From NCBI GenBank assembly GCA_025350625.1, contig JANXXL010000216.1:1-40790 (forward strand): a stretch of 40,790 bases of DNA, written 5' to 3'. This document shows, one piece after another, positions 1 to 9,857 of this stretch (positions are counted from its first letter, which is position 1; every line of letters starts with the position of its first letter). Source of the DNA: Bryobacterales bacterium (GTDB lineage Bacteria; Acidobacteriota; Terriglobia; Bryobacterales; Bryobacteraceae). Under the pieces are notes generated by a model, which saw nothing but the letters and a program-made list of their open reading frames with translations, was not told the DNA's origin and searched no databases. A program made the position numbers and the translations under genes.

Positions 1-146
1 CCCAAATTCGCCCGAGGAAAGGGGGGTACTACAGCTACCAGGACCACAGATCAAAAGATAGTTTGTTCCTCCATGGAACGGTGTACACTCTGATCAAGGA
101 CCACAAGCGCGAAGCGCTGATAACTCACAGCAAAAAAGGAAGCAAA

Positions 147-962
147 ATGTCAAAGCAATTCACGACGAAATTATTTCTGACCATCGCCATGGCGGTGACG
201 CCGACAATCGTATCGGCACAGGTCGATAGCGATCTCCCGCTGAGCGTATCAGCAAGCTGTTTCTCGGTCTGTTTGCAAAATCAAAACGTAAAAGGCGTCT
301 CGGGCGATGTAACGGTAAAAAACGTAGGCCTCGGTTCCTCAACGATGAACGCGACGGTAAAAGTTCAGTGTAGTGGCGTGGATGTACTGGGGGCGACCCA
401 GACAGTCGGCGGGTTGGTTGCAGGCGGCGCCACCGGCATTTTCCCATACAGCATCGCATTTACGCCCGTAGGCGGATGTGCTTATACGGTGGTAGCGACA
501 GCTACTTCTTCAGCGCTGATTCCCCCTACCAGATCCAGCACCGTGACGACTGTGTTTACCGCAGATTGCATTAATCAGCCGTGTGGAATCACGGGTTGCA
601 CGCTGACCCAGGGTTTTTGGAAGAACCATGCGAGCAATTGGGCGGTTACCTCACTGACGCTGGGCACTGTAACCTACACGCAGGCACAATTGCTCGCGAT
701 CCTTAACCAGCCCGTCAAAGGCAACGGTCTCGTTTCCCTAGCGCATCAGTTGATCGCGGCGAAGCTGAATGTAGCGAACGGCGCCACCTGTAACACCGTC
801 GCCAAGCTTATTAAGGATGCGGATGCGATCATCGGCGCGCTGGTGGCGCCCCCGGTTGGGTCCGGTGCGCTATCCACCTCTTCCGTTGGCACGCTTGTAA
901 ACGGGCTTGATAATTTCAACCAAGGCTTGCTGGCGAATTGCCCCGGTCATTGCGCCGATTAA
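147..962 (+). CDS. Secreted protein with TQGFWKNH domain
   Basis: Predicted exported protein of 271 aa. The start at 147 is chosen because an AGGA-type ribosome site lies at 137-140 and the product then opens with a typical Sec signal peptide (charged MSKQFTTK, hydrophobic core, cleavage likely after VSA at residue 24). Residues about 30-140 form a beta-rich, Ig-like stretch with several cysteines. Residues about 146-271 start with CGITGCTLTQGFWKNH and match a domain I recall from secreted or surface proteins of soil bacteria, often described only by this TQG[FY]WKNH signature. There is no C-terminal membrane anchor or PEP-CTERM tail. An upstream start at 63 is possible but would bury the signal peptide. 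Molecular function is unknown. The gene is monocistronic, ending in a strong terminator 19 bases downstream. Confidence 0.85.
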   Translation: MSKQFTTKLFLTIAMAVTPTIVSAQVDSDLPLSVSASCFSVCLQNQNVKGVSGDVTVKNVGLGSSTMNATVKVQCSGVDVLGATQTVGGLVAGGATGIFPYSIAFTPVGGCAYTVVATATSSALIPPTRSSTVTTVFTADCINQPCGITGCTLTQGFWKNHASNWAVTSLTLGTVTYTQAQLLAILNQPVKGNGLVSLAHQLIAAKLNVANGATCNTVAKLIKDADAIIGALVAPPVGSGALSTSSVGTLVNGLDNFNQGLLANCPGHCAD

Positions 963-980
963 GTTTAAATTATTCGGAGA

Positions 981-1011
981 AGGGTGCAAATCTCGAGTTT
1001 GCACCCTTTTT
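981..1011 (+). terminator. Intrinsic terminator after the secreted protein gene
   Basis: A perfect 10-bp stem pairs 981-990 (AGGGTGCAAA) with 998-1007 (TTTGCACCCT) around a 7-base loop, followed directly by a run of T at 1007-1011. It sits 19 bases after the stop codon at 962. Confidence 0.92.
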
Positions 1012-1239
1012 GTTTCTCAGACCTCTCAGTGTTTTTCGCAAGATTCGCCAAAAGGACTCAATAGCAAGATATGTAGCAGGCCGGTCTTGCAGCCTCCTTC
1101 TACCCAAAGCCTGTCCCAATCCCTAGAATGGAATCCAAATATTCGGGGCTGCCGTTTCGTTCCGCTGGTTCAAGGCTTCGTTTCTGAGGATTTCAAATCC
1201 AACATAGCTTTGGATATCGCCGTGCAATATCGGGAAACC

Positions 1240-2304
1240 ATGAAGGAATCGGGGAATCTGGATTTTCTCCGTGCGGGCGCCGTGCTGTTGGTTTTAGTGG
1301 GCCACACGCTGAGCTTTTACGGAATCCAGAATATTGGACCGGTCCGCGTAATCGGCTTGGGACAAGCCGGGGTCTCGTTCTTTTTCGTCCACACCTGCTT
1401 GGTTTTGACGATGTCACTCGGGCGTCATGCCCGTTACGGACGCGCCGGTTTATTCGGGTCCTTTTACGTGAGGCGGTTTTTTAGAATCTATCCGCTTAGC
1501 GTGGTCTTTGTGCTGTCGGCGGCGGCCTTCCAGCTTCCTTCCGGGGACCTGACAAAGGGCGTGGTTCATGTGGTTCCGTGGTCCACCGGCTCGCTGTTTT
1601 CGAATCTGCTGTTGGTTCAGAACCTTACTCACAGCAGAGATATTCTGAGCGTACTGTGGAGTTTGCCGCTCGAAGTCCAAATGTACGTTTTCCTTCCCCT
1701 GCTATTTCTATTGCTCGGCCGCTGGGGAGGGATTTGGAGTCTGCTTGCACTGTGGTGCGCGGCCGTCGGCGTGGCTATGGTGCAACCTCACGTCAGCGCA
1801 CGTCTCAACCTGGCTCAATTCGCCCCCAGTTTCTTGCCGGGCGTGATTGCATACGTGCTGTCGAAGCGGATCCGGCCGTTCCTGCCTTCGTGGTTGTGGT
1901 TAATCTGGGTCCCGGTATTATCCCTGCTGAACTTCGCACCGGCGGACAAAAAGCCGCAGTGGTTGGTGTGTCTCGCACTCGGATTCTCCATACCCCTTTT
2001 CCGCGAAATCTCCCTGGCCCCGCTGCGGCGAGTGAGTTTCTGGATCGCCAAATACTCTTATGGAGAATATCTCTGCCATGTGACGTGCATCTGGTTCGCG
2101 TTCGAATACCTGGGCCATCTGCCAGGGGGCGTGCAATGGAGTGTCTTCATCCTGCTGATCACGGGAATTCCGGTGATGGTATTCCACACCATAGAAGCGC
2201 CCATGATGCGAATGGGGTCGCGCTTAGCGGACAAGTGGTTTCTGAAGCCGGTTTCTCAGACTGCCCGGGCCGTTCCCAACGGTGCCACTCAATCGGCAAA
2301 TTGA
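1240..2304 (+). CDS. Acyltransferase 3 family membrane protein (OafA-like)
   Basis: Integral membrane acyltransferase of the acyltransferase 3 family (PF01757), which moves acyl groups such as acetyl onto cell-surface sugars. The start at 1240 gives 354 aa and places the family's N-terminal motif correctly: NLDFLRAGAVLLVLVGH has the conserved Arg and, ten residues on, the catalytic-type His. Further family marks are GVSFFFVHTCLVLTM and FYVRRFFRIYP. About ten hydrophobic segments follow. A GGGA lies just 4-5 bases before ATG 1240; GTG at 1222 is an in-frame alternative. The open frame runs back to 907, but that would overlap the preceding gene and its terminator. No glycosyltransferase cluster is adjacent, so the acceptor is unknown. 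Confidence 0.85.
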   Translation: MKESGNLDFLRAGAVLLVLVGHTLSFYGIQNIGPVRVIGLGQAGVSFFFVHTCLVLTMSLGRHARYGRAGLFGSFYVRRFFRIYPLSVVFVLSAAAFQLPSGDLTKGVVHVVPWSTGSLFSNLLLVQNLTHSRDILSVLWSLPLEVQMYVFLPLLFLLLGRWGGIWSLLALWCAAVGVAMVQPHVSARLNLAQFAPSFLPGVIAYVLSKRIRPFLPSWLWLIWVPVLSLLNFAPADKKPQWLVCLALGFSIPLFREISLAPLRRVSFWIAKYSYGEYLCHVTCIWFAFEYLGHLPGGVQWSVFILLITGIPVMVFHTIEAPMMRMGSRLADKWFLKPVSQTARAVPNGATQSAN

Positions 2305-2310
2305 GTAACG

Positions 2311-3504
2311 CTAGGACGCGGGCAAAGAAACCTCGAGGCGAGCGCCGCCTTCCGGACGATTGCTGGCTGCAATCGTCCCGCCGTGCTGGGTGATGATTCC
2401 TTCGGCTACGGTCAGGCCTAGCCCGGTGCCGTGCGCATCGAGGCGGGTGGTCACGAATGCGTCGAAGATATTCGGCAGCACATAGGCTGGAATCCCTTGG
2501 CCATTGTCTTCGACGGTCAGCACAATCGAGGCGCGCCCGTCTCTCTGCTCGCGGCGCGTGCGCACTTCGATGCGGCCCGAGCCCCCGATCGCGTTCAGCG
2601 CGTTGCGCAGCAGGTTTACGAACACCTGCAGCAGGCGATCGGGGTTTCCGAGCACGCTATGATCCCCGCCCGCCTGGTTTACGAATTCGATGTGCGAGGA
2701 CTTCTCGTCGATGGCGACGAGCGACCACGCTTCTTCGATCAGCGGCCGCAGCGCCGCCGGTTCCATCTGCGCGTTGCGAACCTTTGAAAAATCCACCAGG
2801 CTCTCGCTGATGCGGCGCAGGCGCTGCGTTACCCGGTGCATGCGCGCCAGCCGTTCCTGAGTGTGCGAATCTGGGTTGGTCTCGATCAGTTTTTCGATGG
2901 ACCCGGCCAGCACCGCGAGCGGGGTGTTCAACTCATGCGCCACGCTCGCCGAGAGCAGGCCGAGGCTTACCAGACGGTCCTGCTCTTCGATGCGCCGGAG
3001 GGCCGCTGCGAGTTCGTCCTCCCGTTTGCGTAAGGCCTCCACTGTCTCATTGCGGGAGCGCATGATTTGCCCGATTTCATCGCCTAAAATTTCAGAATCG
3101 GGGATCAATTCAGCTTCCCGGTCGCCCGCCTGCGTGGCCGCGTCCGCGCTTAACATCCGCCGCAGGGGACGGTACACGTAAAGGGGCATAATGGCGGATT
3201 CGAGCAGCACCACAGCCAGCAGATAAATGATGCCTAGCACCAGAAATAACCTGACCCGCGCCTGGGTGAGAGCCGATCGTTGGGATTGACTGGCAGACTG
3301 TGCGTTTGCGGCCGTGTTCGGCCCGGCCACGGCGACTTGGCGGGCCCCGGTGTCGGTCACCAATTGCTCGTAAAGTGGAATCAAAGAGAAATAGGCAGCG
3401 GTGGTTAAGACCAGGAAGAAAAGGTTATGCAGCACTATCAGCTTGGGCCGGACTTTTAGATTTCCGAAAAGCTTGCCGACTCCCGATATTTTCTTGTCAG
3501 ACAA
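2311..3504 (-). CDS. Orphan sensor histidine kinase
   Basis: Membrane-bound two-component sensor kinase, 397 aa. Hydrophobic segments at about residues 22-44 and 84-108 bracket a small extracytoplasmic loop of about 40-50 residues. A HAMP-like linker and coiled coil (about 110-178) lead to the dimerisation/phosphoacceptor domain, with His190 in ASVAHELNTPLAVLAG. The ATPase domain has the N box at about 296-306 (VNLLRNALNAI), DNGQG at 333-337 and GTGLGL at 359-364, so all catalytic boxes are intact. Translation starts at TTG (3504-3502), supported by GGAG nine bases upstream. No response regulator gene is adjacent, so the partner is unknown. The gene is transcribed divergently from the ACIII/caa3 operon, 113 bp away, which may hint at a link to respiration but does not prove it. 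Confidence 0.9.
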   Translation of the reverse strand: MSDKKISGVGKLFGNLKVRPKLIVLHNLFFLVLTTAAYFSLIPLYEQLVTDTGARQVAVAGPNTAANAQSASQSQRSALTQARVRLFLVLGIIYLLAVVLLESAIMPLYVYRPLRRMLSADAATQAGDREAELIPDSEILGDEIGQIMRSRNETVEALRKREDELAAALRRIEEQDRLVSLGLLSASVAHELNTPLAVLAGSIEKLIETNPDSHTQERLARMHRVTQRLRRISESLVDFSKVRNAQMEPAALRPLIEEAWSLVAIDEKSSHIEFVNQAGGDHSVLGNPDRLLQVFVNLLRNALNAIGGSGRIEVRTRREQRDGRASIVLTVEDNGQGIPAYVLPNIFDAFVTTRLDAHGTGLGLTVAEGIITQHGGTIAASNRPEGGARLEVSLPAS

Positions 3505-3617
3505 GAATTCTTACTCCAGTTGCGCAAAGGATGCCGCTATGGTAGAAATATTGTTAGATCCCAGGTTTACAGATACGTTCAACGTAGGCACCTCAGGGCT
3601 GGAGATCAACACTCGAA

Positions 3618-4265
3618 ATGGCTGTTATCTTTCCTAAATCGTCCGACATTATTCTAAAAGTACTAGGCGCGGTAGTTGGCCTGGGAGCGGTGGGCGCGAT
3701 TGCCGCCTTCACATACTATACCTATCCGACTGTGATCGATACCGGTTACCAGCCGGTGCAACCGGTGCCCTATAGCCACAAACTGCACGCCGGGCAGTTG
3801 GGGCTGGATTGTTATTACTGTCATTCGACGGTCTATAAGGCCGCTTTCGCGGCGGTGCCGGCTACCAGCACTTGCATGAACTGCCACACCCAAGTTAAGA
3901 AAGACAGCCCGCGACTGGAGCCGGTACGGCGCAGCTTTGCCAGTGGCGAGCCAGTGCCGTGGGTGCAGATTCATCGTCTTCCCGACTACGTTTATTTTAA
4001 TCACTCGGCGCACCTGGCGGCGGGGGTAAGCTGCGTGAGCTGCCACGGCCGGATTGACCAGATGATCGAAGTCCATCAGGAGAAACCGCTCAATATGGCC
4101 ATGTGCCTCGAGTGCCACCGCGACCCAGCGCCTAATGTGCGGCCGGCCGAGCTGGTCACCAAGCTCGATTGGGTTCCGGACCGCGACGCCCGGGAGATCG
4201 GGAGCGAGATCGTCGCGCAGAAACATTTGAATCCTCCTACCAACTGCTCGGGGTGCCATCGATGA
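3618..4265 (+). CDS. actA: ACIII pentaheme cytochrome c subunit ActA
   Basis: Pentaheme cytochrome c of alternative complex III, the quinol:electron-acceptor oxidoreductase that replaces the bc1 complex. The protein is 215 aa with one N-terminal membrane anchor (about residues 10-33) and the remainder periplasmic. Five CXXCH heme sites are visible at residues 65-69, 86-90, 139-143, 163-167 and 210-214, matching ActA of Rhodothermus and other ACIII systems; additional His residues (H54, H57, H129, H132) could supply distal heme ligands. It is the first gene of the operon. Its TGA overlaps the next ATG (ATGA at 4262-4265), which implies translational coupling. The ribosome site is weak (GGAG at 3601-3604, 13 bases away). 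Confidence 0.93.
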   Translation: MAVIFPKSSDIILKVLGAVVGLGAVGAIAAFTYYTYPTVIDTGYQPVQPVPYSHKLHAGQLGLDCYYCHSTVYKAAFAAVPATSTCMNCHTQVKKDSPRLEPVRRSFASGEPVPWVQIHRLPDYVYFNHSAHLAAGVSCVSCHGRIDQMIEVHQEKPLNMAMCLECHRDPAPNVRPAELVTKLDWVPDRDAREIGSEIVAQKHLNPPTNCSGCHR

Positions 4266-7200
4266 GTTTGATTTCCATCCAGATCCCCGGAGTCGCCGGC
4301 AATGCCACCGGGAAAAAGTATTGGCGCAGCTTGAATGAGCTGGCTGATACACCGGAATTTCGCGAATGGGTCCACCACGAGTTTCCTGCGAATGCCACGG
4401 AGATGCTCGACGGCAATTCGCGCCGAACGGTGTTGAAGCTGATGGCTGCGTCGTTTGGCCTCGCGGGCCTCACTGCTTGCCATCGGCCGGTGGAACATAT
4501 TCTGCCTAACTCAATCGGTACCGAGGCCGACAATTATCTGCCGGGCGAGCCGTTCCATTACGCCACGGTTATGGGACTCAGCGGTCATGTGACCGGGCTG
4601 CTGGTTGAAACCCACGATGGCCGTCCGACCAAGATTGAGGGCAACCCGGATCATCCGCATAGTTTCGGAGCGGCCACCGCAATACAGCAGGCGACCGTTT
4701 TGGGGATGTACGATCCCGATCGTTCCGCTAAAGTTTTGCAGGGTGGAAAAGAGTCGACTTGGCCCGCTTTGGGGGGAGCCGTTCAAAAGTTGTCGTTAGG
4801 GGACGGCACGGGGCTGCGCTTCCTCTCGGGGTTCGTTTCGTCGCCCACGCTAGCGTCGCTGCGCGCGGATCTTCTGAAGAAGTTTCCCAAAGCTAAGTGG
4901 ATTGAATACGATGCTCTTTCACGGGACAACGAATTAGCGGGCGCGAACCTGGCCTTCGGCCAGCCGCTCTACGCGCATCCCAAATGGGAAAAAGCCAAAG
5001 TAGTGGTGGCGCTGGATCACGATTTCCTGGGAATGGACGCGCCCGTACCATTCTTCACGCGGGCGTTCTCGATGCGGCGGCGAGTGGGATCGGAAGAAGA
5101 TCTCGACAAGATGAATCGGCTGTACGCGGTCGAGAGTCAGTTCTCTCTGACGGGCGCGAACGCCGACCACCGGTTGCGTATGAAAGGCTCGGACGTGCGG
5201 CAGTTCGCCGTGGATCTGGCCAGCGGCCTCGGTGCGATGCCGGGTCTGAACGTTGTCAATAACGGCGGGAGCGCAGACAAGCGCGCGAAATTTCTGGCTG
5301 CGCTGGTGAAGGATCTCAAAGCCGCTGGTTCGGAGGGGCTGGTGGTGGCCGGTCCGCGCCAGCCTGCTAGCGTCCAGGCTCTGGTGGCGCTGATTAATGA
5401 GAAACTGGGCAGCGCGTGCGTCACGTACACCAAGCCGGTGATCGATAAAACAAATTCGGGTGTTGAGGCGCTGAAGACCCTAGCGGGCGAGATGTCGGCG
5501 GGTCAGGTTTCAACGCTGGTGATGCTGGGGGGCAATCCGGTTTACTCCGCTCCGGCGGATCTGCAATTCGCGGCGGCGCTGTCGAAAGTCGCGACGTCGA
5601 TTCATCTGGGCGCAGAAGACGATGAAACTGCGGCGGCGGCTACTTGGCATTTACCGGAGGCGCATTTCCTCGAATCCTGGGGTGACGAAGCGACCTCAGA
5701 TGGTCTGGCTGCGATTCAACAGCCTATGATCGAGCCGATGTACGGCGGGAAGACTGCTGCAGAAATTGTTTCCTGGGTGACGACGGGTAAGTTCACCAAG
5801 TCCCACGACATCGTAAAGGAATATTGGATGTCGCGGCTCGCCGGCAATAAAGAAGAAGCCTGGCGTAAGGCCCTGCATGATGGCGTGGTTTCCGCGTCAA
5901 AACCGGTTGACCCGATTAAGGTTTCCGTCGACGCGAAGAAGCTGGCAACCGCACTGGGTGCGGAAACGCAAGCGGCGTCGAGTGGAATCGAAGTGGGCTT
6001 TTATCCGAGCTCGGCCACATGGGACGGGCGTTTTGCAAACAACGGCTGGCTGCAGGAAGCGCCGGATCCCATTAGTAAATTAGTGTGGGGCAACGCGGCC
6101 ATGATCAGCCCTAAGATGGCGCGCGATCAAAAGCTGACCGACGGCGATGTGATTTCGCTCACGCGCGGCAACTTCAAGATGGAAGCGCCGGTGATGGTGC
6201 AGCCCGGGCACTCCGATGATACGGTTTCGATCGCGCTCGGTTACGGGCGCCAGAAATGCGGTCGGGTAGGGAAGGATGTTGGCGCAAACGCCAACTTGAT
6301 CCGCACGAGCGATGCTTTCTATTTCGCGCCCGGTTTCACGCTGGCGGCGACCGGAAAGCGTGAAACGCTCGCGACTACGCAGGAGCGTGGGACGATCGAC
6401 AACCAGACCGGGCCGGTTATGCAGGATCGCGTGAGCGGAGAAAGCCAGAACCGCCGGCCGCTGGCGCGCGAGGTTTCGGTCGAGGAGTACAAGAAGAACC
6501 CGAAGTCTATTGAGGAGATGTCGGAGGTTCCCGAAATCCACTCCATCTATCCGGAGTTTAGCTACACGCAAGGCAACCAGTGGGGCATGGCGATTGACTT
6601 GACGTCCTGCACCGGGTGCAATGCTTGTGTGATCGCTTGCGTGGCGGAAAATAACACTCCGGTTGTCGGCAAAGATCAGGTACTGCGCGGCCGCGAAATG
6701 CACTGGATTCGCATGGACCGCTACTATTCAGGCGATGAGAACGACCCGGAAGTGATCGAGCAGCCTATCCCTTGCATGCAGTGCGAGAACGCTCCCTGCG
6801 AAAACGTTTGTCCGGTGCAGGCTACTTCGCACAGTCCGGAAGGGCTGAACGATATGGCGTATAACCGCTGCGTGGGAACGCGGTATTGTTCGAACAACTG
6901 TCCCTTCAAGGTGCGCCACTTCAACTTCCTCAATTTCCACCGGCACGAACCGGAAATCACAGGTTTGGTTTACAACCCGGACGTCAGCGTGCGCATGCGT
7001 GGCGTGATGGAAAAGTGCACTTACTGCGTGCAGCGTATCCAGGAAACCAAGATCAAGGCCAAGCAGGACGGGCGGCGCGATATCAAGGATGGCGAAATCA
7101 AGACCGCCTGCCAGCAAACTTGTCCGGCCGAGGCCATCGTATTCGGCAATATTAACGACCCTAATAGCAGGGTCTCGAAACTGAAGAAGCAGGAACGCAA

Positions 7201-7288
7201 CTACGCCATGCTGGCCGAGCTCGGCATCAAGCCGCGCACGACATATCTGGCGAAGTTGCGCAATCCCAATCCGGAGCTAACTGCATGA
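4262..7288 (+). CDS. actB: ACIII iron-sulfur/molybdopterin-like subunit ActB
   Basis: Large periplasmic subunit of ACIII, 1008 aa from the ATG that overlaps the actA stop. An N-terminal leader of about 50 residues precedes twin arginines at 54-55 ([17 protein letters not shown]) and a lipobox ending at Cys73, so it is probably a Tat-exported lipoprotein. Residues about 90-740 resemble a molybdopterin oxidoreductase domain; in known ACIII this part carries no molybdenum cofactor. The C-terminal part is a ferredoxin-like domain with [37 protein letters not shown] and CTYCVQR...CQQTCP, enough ligands for three [4Fe-4S] clusters and one [3Fe-4S], as in the family. It carries electrons from the quinol site to the heme subunits. 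It overlaps actC by 4 bases. Confidence 0.93.
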   Translation: MSLISIQIPGVAGNATGKKYWRSLNELADTPEFREWVHHEFPANATEMLDGNSRRTVLKLMAASFGLAGLTACHRPVEHILPNSIGTEADNYLPGEPFHYATVMGLSGHVTGLLVETHDGRPTKIEGNPDHPHSFGAATAIQQATVLGMYDPDRSAKVLQGGKESTWPALGGAVQKLSLGDGTGLRFLSGFVSSPTLASLRADLLKKFPKAKWIEYDALSRDNELAGANLAFGQPLYAHPKWEKAKVVVALDHDFLGMDAPVPFFTRAFSMRRRVGSEEDLDKMNRLYAVESQFSLTGANADHRLRMKGSDVRQFAVDLASGLGAMPGLNVVNNGGSADKRAKFLAALVKDLKAAGSEGLVVAGPRQPASVQALVALINEKLGSACVTYTKPVIDKTNSGVEALKTLAGEMSAGQVSTLVMLGGNPVYSAPADLQFAAALSKVATSIHLGAEDDETAAAATWHLPEAHFLESWGDEATSDGLAAIQQPMIEPMYGGKTAAEIVSWVTTGKFTKSHDIVKEYWMSRLAGNKEEAWRKALHDGVVSASKPVDPIKVSVDAKKLATALGAETQAASSGIEVGFYPSSATWDGRFANNGWLQEAPDPISKLVWGNAAMISPKMARDQKLTDGDVISLTRGNFKMEAPVMVQPGHSDDTVSIALGYGRQKCGRVGKDVGANANLIRTSDAFYFAPGFTLAATGKRETLATTQERGTIDNQTGPVMQDRVSGESQNRRPLAREVSVEEYKKNPKSIEEMSEVPEIHSIYPEFSYTQGNQWGMAIDLTSCTGCNACVIACVAENNTPVVGKDQVLRGREMHWIRMDRYYSGDENDPEVIEQPIPCMQCENAPCENVCPVQATSHSPEGLNDMAYNRCVGTRYCSNNCPFKVRHFNFLNFHRHEPEITGLVYNPDVSVRMRGVMEKCTYCVQRIQETKIKAKQDGRRDIKDGEIKTACQQTCPAEAIVFGNINDPNSRVSKLKKQERNYAMLAELGIKPRTTYLAKLRNPNPELTA

Positions 7289-8691
7289 GCGCGGTCCTGC
7301 AAGATCCGCAGTTGATGGAAGTCAATCCGCCGTTAGTGCGGAGCGACGATTATCACGACCTTACTGAACAGATCAGTAGCATCGTCGAAGGCGACGTCGT
7401 CAAGACGCCGACTAAGTATTGGATTACGCTGGCGATCACTGCCTCCGTCACCGGGCTGCTCGGCGCCATGCTTACCTACCTGCTGGTCACTGGTATCGGC
7501 GTGTGGGGCAACAACCGCCCGATCGGCTGGGCGTGGGACATCACCAACTTCGTTTTCTGGATCGGTATCGGCCATGCCGGCACCTTGATCTCGGCGATTC
7601 TGTTCTTGTTCAGGCAGAAGTGGAGAACCTCCATCAACCGCTCGGCTGAAGCCATGACGTTGTTCGCGGTCATGTGCGCGGGCATCTTTCCGCTGTTTCA
7701 TACCGGCCGCCCGTGGCGGGCTTATTGGCTGTTTCCGATTCCGAACACCGACCTGAATCTGTGGCAGAACTTTCGCAGTCCGCTGATCTGGGACGTGTTC
7801 GCGGTGTCCACTTACTTCACGGTTTCGCTGTTGTTTTGGTTTACGGGTTTGGTGCCGGATCTGGCTACGCTGCGTGACCGCGCCACCAGCAGGTTAAAAC
7901 AGGTGCTCCTGGGGGCTTTTAGTCTAGGATGGCGCGGGTCGGCTCGCCACTGGAGCAATTACGAAAAAGCTTATCTGATTCTGGCGGCCGTCTCGACGCC
8001 GCTGGTGCTTAGCGTCCACAGTATCGTTAGCTTCGACTTCGCAACGTCGGTGATTCCGGGCTGGCACACCACTATTTTCCCGCCCTACTTCGTGGCGGGC
8101 GCCATTTTCTCCGGGTTCGCCTGCGTGATGACGCTACTGCTGATCGCGCGCTGGACCTTGAATCTGCAGAATCTGATCACCATGAAGCACCTCGAAAATA
8201 TGAACAAGATCATCCTGGTGACGGGTTCGGTGGTCAGCTATGCGTATGCCTGCGAGTTTTTTATTGCCTGGTATAGCGGGAATATTTACGAACGTTTCAC
8301 TTTCCTCAATCGCGCCTTCGGACCGTACTGGTGGGCCGCGTGGTCGATGTATACCTGTAATCTTTTCATCCCGCAACTTTATTGGTTTAAGAAGATGCGC
8401 ACCAATTTATGGGTGATGTTCATCATCAGCATCACCACCAACATTGGCATGTGGTTTGAGCGCTTCGTAATTATCGCCACCAGCTTGACGCGCGATTTTC
8501 TGCCGAGCTCGTGGGGCTACTTTCATCCGACCTGGGTCGACATGTGCACGTTCGCCGGCACCATCGGTTTGTTCCTGACATTGTTTCTAGTGTTTGCGCG
8601 CTTCCTGCCGATGATCGCGATCTCGGAGGTGAAAGGCGTGCTGGCGGTCCAGAAGCACCAATTCACTGAGGAAGAGGTGATGGCGAAATGA
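7285..8691 (+). CDS. actC: ACIII membrane subunit ActC (NrfD/PsrC-like)
   Basis: Polytopic NrfD/PsrC-type membrane subunit of ACIII, 468 aa with about ten transmembrane helices; the family holds the quinol-oxidation site on the periplasmic side. Recognisable family stretches include [17 protein letters not shown] near residue 85 and FYVRRF-free helices rich in Trp and His such as [16 protein letters not shown] and [11 protein letters not shown]. The N-terminus (about 40 residues) is soluble. The gene starts with ATGA overlapping the actB stop and ends with ATGA overlapping actD. Confidence 0.92.
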   Translation: MSAVLQDPQLMEVNPPLVRSDDYHDLTEQISSIVEGDVVKTPTKYWITLAITASVTGLLGAMLTYLLVTGIGVWGNNRPIGWAWDITNFVFWIGIGHAGTLISAILFLFRQKWRTSINRSAEAMTLFAVMCAGIFPLFHTGRPWRAYWLFPIPNTDLNLWQNFRSPLIWDVFAVSTYFTVSLLFWFTGLVPDLATLRDRATSRLKQVLLGAFSLGWRGSARHWSNYEKAYLILAAVSTPLVLSVHSIVSFDFATSVIPGWHTTIFPPYFVAGAIFSGFACVMTLLLIARWTLNLQNLITMKHLENMNKIILVTGSVVSYAYACEFFIAWYSGNIYERFTFLNRAFGPYWWAAWSMYTCNLFIPQLYWFKKMRTNLWVMFIISITTNIGMWFERFVIIATSLTRDFLPSSWGYFHPTWVDMCTFAGTIGLFLTLFLVFARFLPMIAISEVKGVLAVQKHQFTEEEVMAK

Positions 8692-9257
8692 CCCTCGATC
8701 AACTGAAAGATAAAATAGGACTGGGTGAGGACAAAGTCTACGGCGTGATCGGGGCCTTTTCCGCGCCGGACGATCTGGTTGCAGCAGGCCGCAGGATTCG
8801 CGAGATGGGTTACACCAAGCTGGACGCGATGTCGCCTTTCCCGGTGCATGGGATCGACGAAGCCATCGGCGTGCCGCCTTCGAAGCTGGGATGGATCGTC
8901 ATCTGGTTTTCGGCGATGGGCGCTGCCACCGCGCTGCTGCTGATCTGGTATGTGGGCGCTATCAATTATCCTCTGGTAATCGGCGGCAAACCCTTTTTCG
9001 ATTTCTCGTATTCAATTCCGGTGACTTTTGAGTTAACGGTGCTTTTCACGGCGTTCGCCAGTTTCCTGGGGATGTGGGCCATCAACGGGCTGCCGCGGCT
9101 CTACCATCCTTCGTTCAATTATTCGCAGGCGCACCGCGCTTCGGACGACCGGTTTCTGCTGGTGATTGAGGCGGAAGATCCCAGGTTCGATCCGCAAGCC
9201 TGCGTTGAAGATCTGCGCAGCGTAGGGGCAGGCGACGTGGAGGTAGTGGAAGGATGA
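8688..9257 (+). CDS. actD: ACIII subunit ActD (DUF3341)
   Basis: Small ACIII subunit of the DUF3341 family, 189 aa. The cytoplasmic N-terminal domain (about 1-65) contains the family signature [20 protein letters not shown] and a conserved [14 protein letters not shown] stretch. Two transmembrane helices follow at about residues 68-88 and 108-130, then a C-terminal soluble part with [15 protein letters not shown]. The subunit packs against ActC and ActF in known structures and has no cofactor of its own. It overlaps both neighbours by 4 bases. Confidence 0.92.
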   Translation: MTLDQLKDKIGLGEDKVYGVIGAFSAPDDLVAAGRRIREMGYTKLDAMSPFPVHGIDEAIGVPPSKLGWIVIWFSAMGAATALLLIWYVGAINYPLVIGGKPFFDFSYSIPVTFELTVLFTAFASFLGMWAINGLPRLYHPSFNYSQAHRASDDRFLLVIEAEDPRFDPQACVEDLRSVGAGDVEVVEG

Positions 9258-9853
9258 AGCTACGGATTATTCTCCCGGGGCTGCTGATCCTCCTGGCAGG
9301 TTGCTCGAGCGTACAGCGCGACACACCGCTCCAGGTGTGGGATGACATGAAGCATCAGCAAAAGTTTAAGGCGCAGGCACCGGTGGTGGGCATTTTCGCT
9401 GACGGCCGCTCCAACCGGATGCCGCCCGAAGACACGGTGGCGCGAGACAAATTTCGCGACGACTCGGCTTTGAATACGGGGCTTGAAAACGGCATGTATG
9501 TGGGGAAGAACCCGGTTCCGATTACGCTCGCACTCCTGCAGCAGGGGCAGACCAAGTTCAACATTTACTGCTCGCCCTGCCATGACCAGACTGGGATGGG
9601 TCGAGGCATTGTGCCGGCCCGAGTGCCGATCTGGCAACCCTCCAACTTAACCGATGACCGGGTGGTGGAGTTTGCCGACGGCGACATTTTCGACGTGATT
9701 ACCAACGGCCGCCGGACCATGCCTTCTTATCGCTTCCAGGTGGTGACTGCGGATCGCTGGGCCATCATTGCCTATGTGCGCGCGCTGCAGCGGGCCGCCC
9801 ACAGCAAACCGGATGAGGCGCCGCCGGGAACTACTATCGCCGCGCTGAAATAA
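9254..9853 (+). CDS. actE: ACIII monoheme cytochrome c lipoprotein ActE
   Basis: Monoheme cytochrome c subunit of ACIII, 199 aa. It has a lipoprotein signal ([17 protein letters not shown], lipidated Cys17), so it is anchored to the membrane on the periplasmic side. Heme is bound at CSPCH (residues 106-110), and Met156 in RRTMPSYR is the probable axial ligand. It is the likely exit point of electrons towards the cytochrome c domain of the caa3 oxidase encoded downstream. It overlaps actD by 4 bases; actF begins 4 bases after its stop. Confidence 0.92.
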   Translation: MKLRIILPGLLILLAGCSSVQRDTPLQVWDDMKHQQKFKAQAPVVGIFADGRSNRMPPEDTVARDKFRDDSALNTGLENGMYVGKNPVPITLALLQQGQTKFNIYCSPCHDQTGMGRGIVPARVPIWQPSNLTDDRVVEFADGDIFDVITNGRRTMPSYRFQVVTADRWAIIAYVRALQRAAHSKPDEAPPGTTIAALK

Positions 9854-9857
9854 TGCC

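Noticed and set aside
40..105. Direct repeat AGGACCACA at 40-48 and 97-105 upstream of the secreted protein gene
   Set aside because: Only 9 bases, two copies and no clear promoter; not enough to call an operator.
1188..1200. Perfect inverted repeat GGATTT-C-AAATCC upstream of the acyltransferase gene
   Set aside because: Six-base arms occur by chance at this scale, and no promoter or second copy was found nearby.
3520..3548. TTGCGC-17-TAGAAA as a promoter for actA
   Set aside because: Only 3 of 6 and 4 of 6 matches; an operon promoter must lie in 3505-3617, but I cannot place it with confidence.
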